Source: an uncultured Pseudoflavonifractor sp. (GTDB lineage Bacteria; Bacillota; Clostridia; Oscillospirales; Oscillospiraceae). Taken from it: 64,000 nt of DNA. The notes under the pieces were generated by a model, which was not told the DNA's origin, ran no database searches, and saw only the letters and a list, made by a program, of their open reading frames with translations. The DNA is taken from the NCBI RefSeq assembly GCF_944387805.1, contig NZ_CALXGI010000001.1, positions 62,001 through 126,000 of the forward strand, read 5' to 3'. Made by a program: the position numbers and the translations under genes. This document shows, piece by piece, positions 1-8,551 of the stretch (within the stretch, counting starts at the first letter, position 1; each line of letters opens with the position of its first letter).

Positions 1-23
1 CGGCTTTCCGTGGCCTGTGCCAT
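1..23 (-). CDS. 5' end of an unidentified minus-strand gene
   Basis: An ATG read on the minus strand (positions 21-23) is preceded by a GAGGTGAT-like ribosome binding site at 29-36 and an AT-rich upstream region. Only seven codons (MAQATES) lie inside the window, so the product cannot be named. The gene would be divergent from trmO. Confidence 0.4.
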
Positions 24-212
24 TACACATCACCTCATAAAAAATTTTTAGCAAAAAATATTTTTCAGAACAAGGAGATCATAATTGATTTGTCCTCCTG
101 GCACAAGGGAAAAGTGTGAAGCGGACGGAGAAAATATATTGCCGTTTTTATGCAAAACGCCCAAATATCAAAAAATGTTGTCGGACAAGGCCTTTCGGGG
201 GGAGAAAGAGTG

Positions 213-221
213 TGTTATAAT
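213..221 (+). promoter_or_regulatory. extended -10 promoter of trmO
   Basis: TG-T-TATAAT at 213-221 is a perfect extended -10 element 42 bases ahead of the trmO start. No convincing -35 is visible, which is usual for extended -10 promoters. Confidence 0.5.
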
Positions 222-262
222 CAGGAAATCTACTGGCTGGTGCGCCGGAGAGGAGACATTTT

Positions 263-964
263 ATGGATAATCAGCAGCTGCCTGCACTGAAGATCATCGC
301 CCGTATCCACAGCGACTTTTCCGGCAAATTCGGCATTCCCCGCCAGAGCGGACTGGTGGAGGAGCTGGAATCGGCGGTGGTGTTTGAGCCGGAGTACCGC
401 CGGGAGGACGCCCTGCGGGGGATTGAGGACTTCAGCCACCTGTGGCTCATCTGGGGCTTCCACAGAGCGGTGCGGGAGCGCTGGTCCCCCACGGTGCGGC
501 CGCCCCGGCTGGGGGGCAACACCCGCATGGGGGTGTTTGCCACCCGCTCCCCCTTCCGGCCCAATCCCATTGGCCTGTCGTCGGTAAGACTGCTGGGGGT
601 GGAGCGCCATCCGGAGCACGGACACATCCTGCGGGTTGCGGGCGCTGACCTGATGGACGGGACTCCCATCTTCGACATCAAGCCCTACCTGCCCTACGCC
701 GACAGCCACCCGGAGGCCTCCGGCGGCTTTGCCGGGCAGGACGGGGGCAAGGTGCTGGAGGTGGACTTCCCGCCCCAGCTCCAGGCTCTGGTGCCGCCGG
801 ACAAGCTGGCCGCCCTCACCGGCGTGCTGGCCCACGACCCCCGGCCCGCCTACCAGCAGGACCCCGAGCGGGTGTACGGCATGACGTTTGCCGGGCTGAA
901 CGTCCGCTTCTCCGTGGAGGGCGAGGTGCTCACCGTCCGGCAGGTGGAGAAGCTGGGAGAATAG
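263..964 (+). CDS. trmO: tRNA (N6-threonylcarbamoyl-A37) methyltransferase TrmO/TsaA family
   Basis: This 233-residue protein belongs to the TsaA/YaeB/TrmO family, which in E. coli methylates t6A37 of tRNA(Thr) using S-adenosylmethionine. The N-terminal half carries the family signature: GIPRQSG near residue 30, a long acidic stretch ending in LWLIWGFH, then the block THR-like FATRSPFRPNPIGLS around residues 92-107. The C-terminal extension with the conserved DPRPAY motif (about 193-198) and F-V-R near the end is typical of bacterial TrmO. The ATG follows a GGAGAGGAG ribosome binding site. The gene stands alone and ends at a strong hairpin terminator. The family assignment is firm; tRNA specificity is inferred. 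Confidence 0.9.
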   Translation: MDNQQLPALKIIARIHSDFSGKFGIPRQSGLVEELESAVVFEPEYRREDALRGIEDFSHLWLIWGFHRAVRERWSPTVRPPRLGGNTRMGVFATRSPFRPNPIGLSSVRLLGVERHPEHGHILRVAGADLMDGTPIFDIKPYLPYADSHPEASGGFAGQDGGKVLEVDFPPQLQALVPPDKLAALTGVLAHDPRPAYQQDPERVYGMTFAGLNVRFSVEGEVLTVRQVEKLGE

Positions 965-977
965 ACGAGTATAGCAG

Positions 978-1006
978 GAGGAGGACCATTTTGGTCCTCC
1001 TCTTTT
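978..1006 (+). terminator. intrinsic terminator after trmO
   Basis: A perfect 10-bp stem (978-987 with 993-1002), loop ATTTT, followed by TTTT. It lies 14 bases after the trmO stop codon. Confidence 0.9.
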
Positions 1007-1058
1007 GCGACTCATAGAAAAACCTGATAACAGACTGTGGATCATATCAAAATGCAAT

Positions 1059-1087
1059 TTCACATGGAAGGCCAGATTCGGTATACT
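1059..1087 (+). promoter_or_regulatory. promoter of the double-cubane protein gene
   Basis: TTCACA at 1059-1064 and TATACT at 1082-1087 are separated by 17 bases, a near-consensus sigma-A promoter. The stretch 1073-1093 overlapping the -10 matches 19 of 21 bases of the control region of the SLH protein gene (minus strand, 8403-8423), suggesting a shared regulator. Confidence 0.6.
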
Positions 1088-1152
1088 GAACAAAAAGGAC
1101 ACCGGAAAAAGCGGGCACGCTGAAGCCCAAGACAAAAATGGAGGGAATTACA

Positions 1153-2427
1153 ATGTCCGACTATGTTCAGATGTGGAAAGACCTGGGGATGGATCTGGAG
1201 AACCACGACCTGCTCTGCCAGGTGCTGCCCACGGCGGTGGGAGACGTGTTCCTGTCTCAGGAGAACCGGCCCAAGGCCATGGATTTCTGGGATCTGGTCA
1301 TCTCCGAAGTCCACGGCATCCGCCCCGCCGAACTCATTGAGGCCCAGAAGCAGGGACGCAAGGTGTTCGGCACCTTCTGCGTCTATGTGCCCGACGAGGT
1401 AATCATTGCCGCAGACGGCATCTTTACCGGATTGTGCGGCGGCTCTCAGTTCTGGGTACCCGACGGTGAGAAGGTGCTGCCCAAGAGTACCTGCCCCCTG
1501 GTGAAAGCCTCGGCGGGCGCCCGGTTGGGCAGAACCTGCCCCTTCTTCCGCATCGCCGACATGTACGTGGGCGAGACCACCTGTGACGGCAAGAAGAAGG
1601 CCTACGAGATTCTGGGCGAGGACGTACCCATGTACATTATGGATGTGCCCCAGATGAAACGGGAGAAAGACATTCTCAAGTGGAAGGAGGAGATTGCAGA
1701 CTTTGCCAAAATGGTGGAGGAGTTCACCGGCAACACCATTACCCCCGAGAAGCTGGGGGAGGCCATCCACATCATCAACGAAAAGCGGAAGGCCCTGGCC
1801 CGGGTCTACGAGTGCCGCAAGTCGGAGTGTCTGCCCATCTCCGGCCGGGACGCCCTGCTGATGACCCAGATCTCCTTCTTCGACGACCCGGTCCGCTGCG
1901 CCCAGATGTGCAACCGGCTGGCCGACGAGCTGGAGCAGCGCATCAGGGACGGGGTGAGCGTGGTGCCCGCAGGGACCAAGCGCATCCTCATCACCGGCAC
2001 CCCCATGGCCGTGCCCAACTGGAAGCTGCACAACATCGTGGAGACCAGCGGCGGCGCCGTGGTCTGTGAGGAGATGTGCACCGGCACCCGGTACTTTGAG
2101 AACCTGGTGGATGAGACCAAGACCACCCTGGACGAGCAGTTCATGGCCCTGTCCCAGCGGTACATGAAGACCAACTGCGCCTGCTTTACCCCCAACACCG
2201 GCCGTATCGACGACATCCTGCGCCTGGTAAAGGAATATAAGGTAGACGGCGTCATTGACTGCAACCTGAAATTCTGCTGCCTGTACGACACGGAGAAGTA
2301 CTCTGTGACCAGGGCCCTGAATGAGGCGGGGGTGCCGGTGCTCAGTCTGGAGACCGACTACGCCGACACCGATGCCGAGCAGCTGCGCACCCGGATCGGC
2401 GCCTTTATCGAGCTGCTCAATGGCTGA
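1153..2427 (+). CDS. double-cubane cluster protein, 2-hydroxyacyl-CoA dehydratase D-component family
   Basis: This protein of 424 residues belongs to the HgdB/FldC/BcrC superfamily, in the YjiM-like or double-cubane cluster protein branch. Family members bind a [Fe8S9] or [4Fe-4S] cluster and drive ATP-dependent low-potential reductions; the physiological substrate of this branch is unknown. Visible Cys motifs include TCPLVK, RTCPFFR, TTCDGKKK, the ECRKSEC region, EEMCTGTRYF, TNCACFTPN and NLKFCCLYDTEKY. The start at 1153 is chosen because GGAGGG lies at 1140-1145; the ATG at 1138 overlaps that site. The DUF3343 gene overlaps its stop codon. No gene for the activating ATPase (HgdC/YjiL type) is adjacent, so the partner must be encoded elsewhere. 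Confidence 0.88.
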   Translation: MSDYVQMWKDLGMDLENHDLLCQVLPTAVGDVFLSQENRPKAMDFWDLVISEVHGIRPAELIEAQKQGRKVFGTFCVYVPDEVIIAADGIFTGLCGGSQFWVPDGEKVLPKSTCPLVKASAGARLGRTCPFFRIADMYVGETTCDGKKKAYEILGEDVPMYIMDVPQMKREKDILKWKEEIADFAKMVEEFTGNTITPEKLGEAIHIINEKRKALARVYECRKSECLPISGRDALLMTQISFFDDPVRCAQMCNRLADELEQRIRDGVSVVPAGTKRILITGTPMAVPNWKLHNIVETSGGAVVCEEMCTGTRYFENLVDETKTTLDEQFMALSQRYMKTNCACFTPNTGRIDDILRLVKEYKVDGVIDCNLKFCCLYDTEKYSVTRALNEAGVPVLSLETDYADTDAEQLRTRIGAFIELLNG

Positions 2428-2692
2428 GGGACATGTCCGGTACTATATTCTCTTTGCCAACTATGAGCAGGGCCTCCGTCTCCACGACCTGCTGGACGGG
2501 GAGAACATCCCCAACCGCATCGCTCCCGCCCCGCGGTCCATCCAGGGGGAGCTGTCCTGCGGCATGTCCCTGCTGCTGGAGCCCGAGGCGGTGGATGCGG
2601 CCCGGGCCTGCATTGAGAAAAACCAGGCGGAGTACCACGCCATTGTCCCTCTGGCTGGTCAGATTAGAGCCAGGCGGGACAAGTATTGTTGA
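2420..2692 (+). CDS. DUF3343 protein (putative Se/S carrier-like)
   Basis: A 90-residue protein whose ATG lies inside the last codons of the upstream gene (8-base overlap), so the two are translationally coupled. It matches the DUF3343 pattern: an N-terminal ILFANYEQG stretch, a central IAPAPRSI and CGMSLL block, and a short C-terminus ending in DKYC. Members are annotated as putative Se/S carrier-like proteins and often sit beside double-cubane dehydratase relatives; the biochemical role is unproven. The central Cys of the CGMS motif is the likely functional residue. The start at 2420 is favoured by the coupling. Confidence 0.8.
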   Translation: MAEGHVRYYILFANYEQGLRLHDLLDGENIPNRIAPAPRSIQGELSCGMSLLLEPEAVDAARACIEKNQAEYHAIVPLAGQIRARRDKYC

Positions 2693-2705
2693 AGACTAAA
2701 ACAAG

Positions 2706-2750
2706 AGAGCCGTGGAACTGGCATTTTTGTCCGGTTCCACGGCTCTTTTT
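2706..2750 (+). terminator. terminator after DUF3343, usable on both strands
   Basis: A 13-bp perfect stem (2706-2718 with 2734-2746) is followed by a run of T at 2746-2750. The minus-strand copy is followed by TTGTTTT, so it may also stop the convergent SLH gene. Confidence 0.85.
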
Positions 2751-2770
2751 GAAGGCAAAACTATGAAATG

Positions 2771-2806
2771 CCACCGGGGGCGGCCTGCGCAGGCCGCCCC
2801 CGGTGG
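2771..2806 (-). terminator. 36-bp perfect GC palindrome downstream of the SLH gene
   Basis: Positions 2771-2788 are the exact reverse complement of 2789-2806. It lies 27 bases past the stop of the minus-strand SLH gene. There is no T-run directly after it, so it may act as an RNA-stabilising hairpin or as a first terminator in tandem with 2706-2750. Confidence 0.6.
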
Positions 2807-2832
2807 CAAGCAGAGGGGGAATTAAGGAAGGG

Positions 2833-5800
2833 TTACTGGTTGAAGAAGCGCATGAGCATGGTAGCCACTTCGGCGCGGGTGGCGCTGTCGGTGAGCGAGA
2901 GCAGGCTGCCGGGCCTGCCGGTGATAATACCTTCCTTCACAGCCCAGGACATGCCATCGGCGGCCCAGGTGTGGACAGAGGCGCTGTCGCCATAGGCGGC
3001 AAGGACAGATGCGTCGGCCTTGGCTGTCCCGCCGGTGGAGAGGACGTACTGATAGAAGATAGTGGCAATCTGCTCACGGGAAACATTATCATCAGGGGCG
3101 AAGCGATTGCCGCCAACACCCTTGACAATGCCCCTGGAGGCGGCCCAGTTCACGGCGTCGCTGTACCACAGACCGTCAGGCACATCGGTGAAGCCGGCGG
3201 AGGAGGTGACGGCAGGGGAGCCGGCAGCGCGGTAGAGCACAGTGGCCAGCATGGCACGGCTCATGGTCATTTCGGGGGCGAAGCCGCCGCCGGAAATGCC
3301 CTGGAACAGCTTTCTCTCGGTGACAAAGCGGATGGCATCATAGGCCCAGTAGCTGTCGGACACGTCAGAGTAGGGATTCTCCCACTCGGGCTCGGTGGGT
3401 TTGGAGCCGCTGCCGGTCTCCGGGGGGACATAGGGGGCGGTGCCGTGGATCAGCAGGTCGGCCACTACGGGGCGGTGGTCAGAAGCCTGGCTGTTGATCT
3501 CAAAGGCATTCACAACCTCCACGGAGGAGGGGGTGGTCAGGATGTAGTCGATTCTCCGGTCGGGATTGTCGGAGGGATAAGAGTTACCGTCGCCCTTGCC
3601 GGCCAGCGCCCAGGCGTCATCAAACTTCTCCAGCAGAGGGTCAAAGACCTCGGCGGCGGTAGGATCGGAGACGTCGGCGTTCATATCGCCTGTCAGGATG
3701 GTGGGGTAGGTGGAGGCGTCCATGATGCGGAGCATGTCGTTGACCTGATCCAGACGGATGGTGTGAGGATAGCCCTCGGGGTTCTCGCCGCGGTAGTCCA
3801 GGTGCGTATTGTAGACGCGCATATACACTCCGTTTACGTTTACCACAATTTCACCAAAGCCGGGCTTGGTGCCGGGGAAGCCGGGGTCGCCGGGTTGGGG
3901 ATCGCCGTCCTGGGTGCTCCAGCGGGTAATCTCGTGGTTGGAGGAGGAGACGATGGGGTACTTGCTCAGGAAGGCCACGCCGAAGCGCTCGTTGGGGTAC
4001 TCTTCGCCTCTGGAGGAGGGCTTGTCATAGATGTAGGCGTTGTAGGACTCCATACCGGTCATCTCGGCCAAGATAGCCAGGGTGTCGTCGTAATTGCTGC
4101 GCTCACCCCAGTTCACATCCACCTCCTGGAGGCAGACGATGTCGGCGCCGGAGGAGGTGATCACGTCGGCGATGGCCTGGAGGTCATACACGTTCTCAAG
4201 GCTCTGACCGAAGTGGATGTTGTAGGACATGACCCGGACCAGCCGGTCATAGGTGTCCACGTCAGTCAGCCGGCGCAGAGCCTCAGAGATCTGGAGGGCC
4301 ATGGCCTTGTTGGCGTCGGTGGGGCGGGCGTAGGAGACCTCATAGGCCAGCTCAGCAATGGAGTTGGCGGCGCGCATCAGGGGGTGATCGGCGTCCTCCA
4401 GATTCTCGGCGTCGGCCAGGCGGATCTTGTCCACGGCCATGTCGCCCAGGAGGGCGTCCAGAGCGGGCTGGATGTCGTCGGCGGTGCTGTTGGCGGTGAT
4501 GCCCTGATAGAGAATGTTGGTCACAAAGCCCAGGGTGGAGGAGGTGTACCAGTTGCCGTCAAACTGGTTGGCGTTGACGGTGTTGTCGGTGACGGGGGAG
4601 TTGATCTTGTTGGTCAGGTAGACCACAATCAGATCCTGCTCAGGGTCGATGGCGGTGAGGGTGCCGGTCCAGCCCTGATGGCCGATGGTGTTCCGGGAGG
4701 CCTGGACGCCGAAGTACCAGGGGCGGCCGCAGTCGGCCTGGCGCCACCAGCCCTGGCCCCAGGTGGCGGAGGAATCCTTGCGGGAGGTGAAATACTCGTT
4801 CACGTTGGCGCTGAAGAGGCGGTTGGAGCCGTAGCCGCTGGGGTTGAGCATCATCTGGGCCAGCTTAGCCAGATCCTCGGCGTTGGCGAACAGGCCCGCG
4901 TGGCCGGAGACGCCGCCCATGGCGTACCAGGCCTTCTCGTCGTGGACCTGGCCCTGGATGGTGCCGGTGCGGATGCCTGTGAAGTTAATGGCGCCGTCGC
5001 GGCTGTTGCCGTTGAGCTCGGTGGCGGCGCAGTCATTGGCAGAAAAGCCGTTGTCCAGGGGGTTGTAGGTGATGTGGGTCAGGCCCAGAGACTGCCAGAA
5101 GGTCTCCTTCAGAAAGGTGTTCAGGTCCTTGCCGGTGACCTGCTCCACGATGAGGCCCAGGAGCATGTAGTCCACGTCGGAGTAGACGGTCTTGGTGCCG
5201 GGCTCGTAGACCAGAGGAGCCTTGCAGATGGCCTGGGCCACAGCCTCCTTGCCGATGGCGTAGAGCACATTGTCGGTGTTGGGGTCGGGCAGCTGGGTGA
5301 CCTGGTTGAACTTGTCGTTGTGGAACTGGGGATCGGGGGCGAAGCCGGCCTGGTGCTGAAGGATATCCGCCACAGTCAGCTCGGCCTTCCAGGCCTTGGC
5401 GGTTTCCAGGTCGGGGGCGCCGGTGCCGTTTGCGGTGTCGTAGTGGATTTCAATGGTCTTGTCCACAAAGTCGGGGAAGTACTTGGTAATGGGGTCGCTG
5501 ATGTCAAAATTCATGTAAATATCATCATCAGTACCCGGCTTCTTATCGGGGCCAACACCGGAATTGGCCTGAAGATACTGGATGGCATAGTTGGTGGCGT
5601 ACATCTTGGTGTTGGACGCCAGGTCGTACAGGGTGTCGGTGGTGACGGCGGGGCTGTCGGTCTTGGGAGCGCCGTCGGGGTTGTAGGCGTTCACAGTGCC
5701 CCAGGCGTTGGAGTAGACCATCTGACCGTCCTTGATGATGGCCAGCTGGGCGGAGGTGAAGCCGTTGGCAACATCGTTGCTGATGATGGAGTCGATCATG

Positions 5801-8376
5801 TCCAGGGCCTTGGAGTCGATACCGGCGTTCTTCAGTGCGTCGGGATCGTCGGTCTTGTCCACCACGGTGGGGTTGTAGACAGCCACGGCGAAGGAGCGGT
5901 TGGCGTTGATATTGGGGATGCAGAACTCAACGCTGTTGCGGCCGTTGCGGGCCACGCTGGACACGTCCACGGTGTAGATGCCGTCCTGGCCGGTCAGGTT
6001 GGAGTTGTCCACCTCCACGCCGTTGACGAAGATGCGGATGCCCTGGTCGCCGCGGACGCTGTCGGCGCTGCTGCTCATCTTGATGTACAGGGTGCCCTGG
6101 CCCTCGTAGCCGTCAAACCAGGTGCCGGTGTTGTAGAACACGGTGGAGGTGGATCCGGTGGGGGAGTAGGGACGGGGCAGGAACACGTAGTTCTGGTCGC
6201 CGCCGCCGAAGGGGGTGCCTTCCGTGGCAGCGGGATCGGCGGAGACCTGCACGGCAGTCAGACCGGGGGCGGCGGGAACGGAGCCGTCGGTAACAATGGC
6301 GTTAATGCGCTGCTGGAGCTGGGCGGACCAGGCGGCGGCGTTGGCCTTGTTCTCCTCCTTGGCCACATAAAGGGCCACAAAGTCGTTGATGTTCTTCAGG
6401 GCCAGCTGAGCGTTGTTCTTGGTGACCTCGCTTCTGCGCTGCTCGGCGATGGTCACCAGCAGGTCCACCAGAGCGTAGGAGTCGTTCATGTGGGGCGCCT
6501 CATCGTAGGCGTCCTTGTGGCTTATCATCAGGCGGATACGGTCGTTGGCCATCTGGAGGGCAACGGCGTCCACAGCGTCCACACTGGAGCGCATGGAGTC
6601 ATAGACCAGCCCTACCACGGCGCCCAGAGCGCCCAGAACCATATTGTCGGAGTAGAAGTCGTTGGTATCCTCGGTGTTGTCAATGACGGGGGAGTTCTTA
6701 TTGTTGGTCAGCAGCACCACAACCAGGTCGTTCTCGGGGTCGATGACGGTGAGGGTGCCGGTCCAGCCCTGGTGGCCGATGGTGGAGTTGGAGGACTGCA
6801 CGCTGAAGTAGCTGCTGCGGCCCAGCTCAGCCTGGCGGTACCAGCCCAGGCCCCAGGTGGGGTAGTCCAGGCTCTTGGGCTTGGTGAACTCGTCCATGAT
6901 GTCCTTGCTGAAGAACTGGTTGCCGCCGTAGCCGCCGGTCAGCATGACGGAGGCCAGCTTGGCCAGATCCTCGGCGTTGGCGAACAGGCCCGCGTGGCCG
7001 GAGACGCCGCCCATGGCGTAGTAGGCCTTCTCGTCGTGGACCTCGCCCTGGATGGTGTCGGTGCGGACGTTCTTGAAGCTGATGGCGCCGTCCCGGGTGT
7101 TGCCGTTTAGCTCGGTGGCGGCGCAGTCGTTCTTCTCAAAGCCGTTCTGGAGGGGGTTGTAGGTGATGTGGGTCAGGCCCATGGGATCCCAGAAGGTCTC
7201 CTTCAGGAACACGTCCAGGCCCTTACCGGTGACCTTCTCGATGATGAAGCACAGCAGCATGTAGTCCACGTCGGAGTAGACGGTCTTGCTGCCCGGCTCG
7301 TAGGTCAAGGGAGAGGCCAGCACCATCTGGAGGGTGTTCTCCCGGTCCTGGGAGAACAGGGGGTTGTCCACGCCCTGCTCCGGCTTCTGGGTGACCTGGT
7401 TGAACTGGTCGTTGTGGTACTGGGGGTCGGGGTCAAAGCCGGCTTGGTGCATCAGGATGTCCCGGACGGTCAGCTCAGACTTCCACTGGAGGATCTGAGC
7501 CTGGTCCTCGGCACTGGTGCCGTTCTTGAAGATGGTCTTGCCCGCGTCGTCAAACTCGGGGAAGAACTTGGTGATGGGGTCGTCCAGGGAGATGTCATAC
7601 ACGCCGGTGCCCTGGGTGAGCATGTACTGCAGGGCGTAGTTGACGGAGTACATCTTGGTGTTGGACGCCAGGTCGTACAGGGTGTCGGTGGTGACGGGGA
7701 CGTAGTTCTCAGCGCCCTCCTCAATCCGGGTGCCGTCGGGGTTGTAGCCGTTGACGGCACCCCAGGCGTTGGAGTAGACCAGCTTACCGTCCTTCACCAC
7801 GGCCAGCTGGGCGCCGGAGAAGCCGTACTTCACCTCGGAGGCGATGAAGTCGTCAATCACATTCAGGATCTCCCCGCTCATGCCCACGTCGGAGGGCAGG
7901 CCCTCGATGACGGTGGGATAGGGGATGCTGACGGTGACGGCACCCTCCAGGGTGGAGGGGGTGATGGCGGAGACCTGGACGGTGTTGGTGCCGTTCACGG
8001 TCAGGCCGGAGATGTCCACCTTGTAGGTGCTGCCACCTTTCATGGCGGAGGTGTCCACCTCGGCGTTGTTGACGAACAGCCGCAGGCTGGTGACGCCGGC
8101 GGCCAGGGTGACGTACAGCTCGCCCTGGTCGGCGTAGCCGTCAAAACTGTACAGGCTGTTCATGGCCAGGGTGTCATCCACATAACCGGCCCAGTCGGGG
8201 AAAGTGACCTGAGCCTGCCAGCTCCACTGAGGAAGCGCAGCTTCTGTTACAGCAGACGGGACAGCTGGGCTTCCCGAGGTGCGGGAGCTTCCGGCGGCTG
8301 CGGCGGGCGCAGCCAGCGAGAAGGTCAGCGCCGCAGCGAGAATCAGCCCGGTTGCCTTTTTGAGCATAGTTCTCAT
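2833..8376 (-). CDS. secreted SLH protein with two AmpC-fold hydrolase domains and an EEP phosphatase/nuclease domain
   Basis: This 1847-residue surface protein is built in this order: signal peptide 1-28; a beta-sandwich (about 48-155); a serine beta-lactamase/esterase domain with SNTK at 238-241, Y367 of a YSD motif and H535 of HQGWTG; a linker helix region; a second beta-sandwich (about 720-860); a second hydrolase domain with SNTK at 921-924, Y1065 and H1233; an endonuclease/exonuclease/phosphatase domain (about 1380-1645) with SYNIHFG, QEVD, NTHLD, GDMNAD and SDHRP at 1632-1636; and three SLH repeats (about 1664-1847) for cell-wall attachment. All catalytic signatures are intact. PF00144-type enzymes include the secreted MurNAc-L-alanine amidase AmiE of Bacillus, and the gene lies next to a MurNAc operon, so peptidoglycan or amidated sugar cleavage is a reasonable inference. 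The substrate of the EEP domain is unknown. ATG follows GAGGAGG. Confidence 0.88.
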   Translation of the reverse strand: MRTMLKKATGLILAAALTFSLAAPAAAAGSSRTSGSPAVPSAVTEAALPQWSWQAQVTFPDWAGYVDDTLAMNSLYSFDGYADQGELYVTLAAGVTSLRLFVNNAEVDTSAMKGGSTYKVDISGLTVNGTNTVQVSAITPSTLEGAVTVSIPYPTVIEGLPSDVGMSGEILNVIDDFIASEVKYGFSGAQLAVVKDGKLVYSNAWGAVNGYNPDGTRIEEGAENYVPVTTDTLYDLASNTKMYSVNYALQYMLTQGTGVYDISLDDPITKFFPEFDDAGKTIFKNGTSAEDQAQILQWKSELTVRDILMHQAGFDPDPQYHNDQFNQVTQKPEQGVDNPLFSQDRENTLQMVLASPLTYEPGSKTVYSDVDYMLLCFIIEKVTGKGLDVFLKETFWDPMGLTHITYNPLQNGFEKNDCAATELNGNTRDGAISFKNVRTDTIQGEVHDEKAYYAMGGVSGHAGLFANAEDLAKLASVMLTGGYGGNQFFSKDIMDEFTKPKSLDYPTWGLGWYRQAELGRSSYFSVQSSNSTIGHQGWTGTLTVIDPENDLVVVLLTNNKNSPVIDNTEDTNDFYSDNMVLGALGAVVGLVYDSMRSSVDAVDAVALQMANDRIRLMISHKDAYDEAPHMNDSYALVDLLVTIAEQRRSEVTKNNAQLALKNINDFVALYVAKEENKANAAAWSAQLQQRINAIVTDGSVPAAPGLTAVQVSADPAATEGTPFGGGDQNYVFLPRPYSPTGSTSTVFYNTGTWFDGYEGQGTLYIKMSSSADSVRGDQGIRIFVNGVEVDNSNLTGQDGIYTVDVSSVARNGRNSVEFCIPNINANRSFAVAVYNPTVVDKTDDPDALKNAGIDSKALDMIDSIISNDVANGFTSAQLAIIKDGQMVYSNAWGTVNAYNPDGAPKTDSPAVTTDTLYDLASNTKMYATNYAIQYLQANSGVGPDKKPGTDDDIYMNFDISDPITKYFPDFVDKTIEIHYDTANGTGAPDLETAKAWKAELTVADILQHQAGFAPDPQFHNDKFNQVTQLPDPNTDNVLYAIGKEAVAQAICKAPLVYEPGTKTVYSDVDYMLLGLIVEQVTGKDLNTFLKETFWQSLGLTHITYNPLDNGFSANDCAATELNGNSRDGAINFTGIRTGTIQGQVHDEKAWYAMGGVSGHAGLFANAEDLAKLAQMMLNPSGYGSNRLFSANVNEYFTSRKDSSATWGQGWWRQADCGRPWYFGVQASRNTIGHQGWTGTLTAIDPEQDLIVVYLTNKINSPVTDNTVNANQFDGNWYTSSTLGFVTNILYQGITANSTADDIQPALDALLGDMAVDKIRLADAENLEDADHPLMRAANSIAELAYEVSYARPTDANKAMALQISEALRRLTDVDTYDRLVRVMSYNIHFGQSLENVYDLQAIADVITSSGADIVCLQEVDVNWGERSNYDDTLAILAEMTGMESYNAYIYDKPSSRGEEYPNERFGVAFLSKYPIVSSSNHEITRWSTQDGDPQPGDPGFPGTKPGFGEIVVNVNGVYMRVYNTHLDYRGENPEGYPHTIRLDQVNDMLRIMDASTYPTILTGDMNADVSDPTAAEVFDPLLEKFDDAWALAGKGDGNSYPSDNPDRRIDYILTTPSSVEVVNAFEINSQASDHRPVVADLLIHGTAPYVPPETGSGSKPTEPEWENPYSDVSDSYWAYDAIRFVTERKLFQGISGGGFAPEMTMSRAMLATVLYRAAGSPAVTSSAGFTDVPDGLWYSDAVNWAASRGIVKGVGGNRFAPDDNVSREQIATIFYQYVLSTGGTAKADASVLAAYGDSASVHTWAADGMSWAVKEGIITGRPGSLLSLTDSATRAEVATMLMRFFNQ
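4868..7074. repeat. near-identical DNA repeat inside the SLH gene
   Basis: About 110 bp at 4868-4980 are almost identical to 6962-7074 (59 identical bases, then a few scattered mismatches). They encode the same part of the two hydrolase domains. This points to tandem duplication of the domain with recent gene conversion. Confidence 0.75.
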
Positions 8377-8402
8377 AAAAAATCCTCCTCATCCATGTAT
8401 AC

Positions 8403-8447
8403 TTGTTCAGTATGCTGAATCTGAAAGCATCATAGCATATTGAACAA
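8403..8447. promoter_or_regulatory. operator inverted repeat at the SLH gene promoter
   Basis: TTGTTCAGTATGCT at 8403-8416 is matched at 13 of 14 positions by the reverse complement of 8434-8447 (AGCATATTGAACAA), with a 17-base spacer. It overlaps the predicted -10 (8429-8434 on the minus strand), a position suited to a repressor. The bound regulator is unknown. Confidence 0.6.
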
Positions 8448-8457
8448 AAATGAACAA
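8429..8457 (-). promoter_or_regulatory. promoter of the SLH gene
   Basis: On the minus strand TTGTTC (8452-8457) and TATGAT (8429-8434) are 17 bases apart, about 55 bases ahead of the ATG. Confidence 0.5.
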
Positions 8458-8551
8458 GGAATTGGAGGAATGCTGGAACAAAATTTCTAAAGTTGATAAA
8501 TTTTGGGGAGTTCTCCAGAAAAAAGAGAAAAAATGAGGACAATTGTCCGTA

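Noticed and set aside
2803..7110. A very long open frame (over 1400 codons) on the plus strand antisense to the SLH protein gene, and similar long antisense frames at 19711-22548, 38042-40840 and 47215-49491
   Set aside because: The antisense translations are repetitive low-complexity Gly/Val/His-rich sequence. They arise because GC-ending codons on the coding strand remove stops on the other strand. The sense frames carry clear domains and ribosome binding sites.
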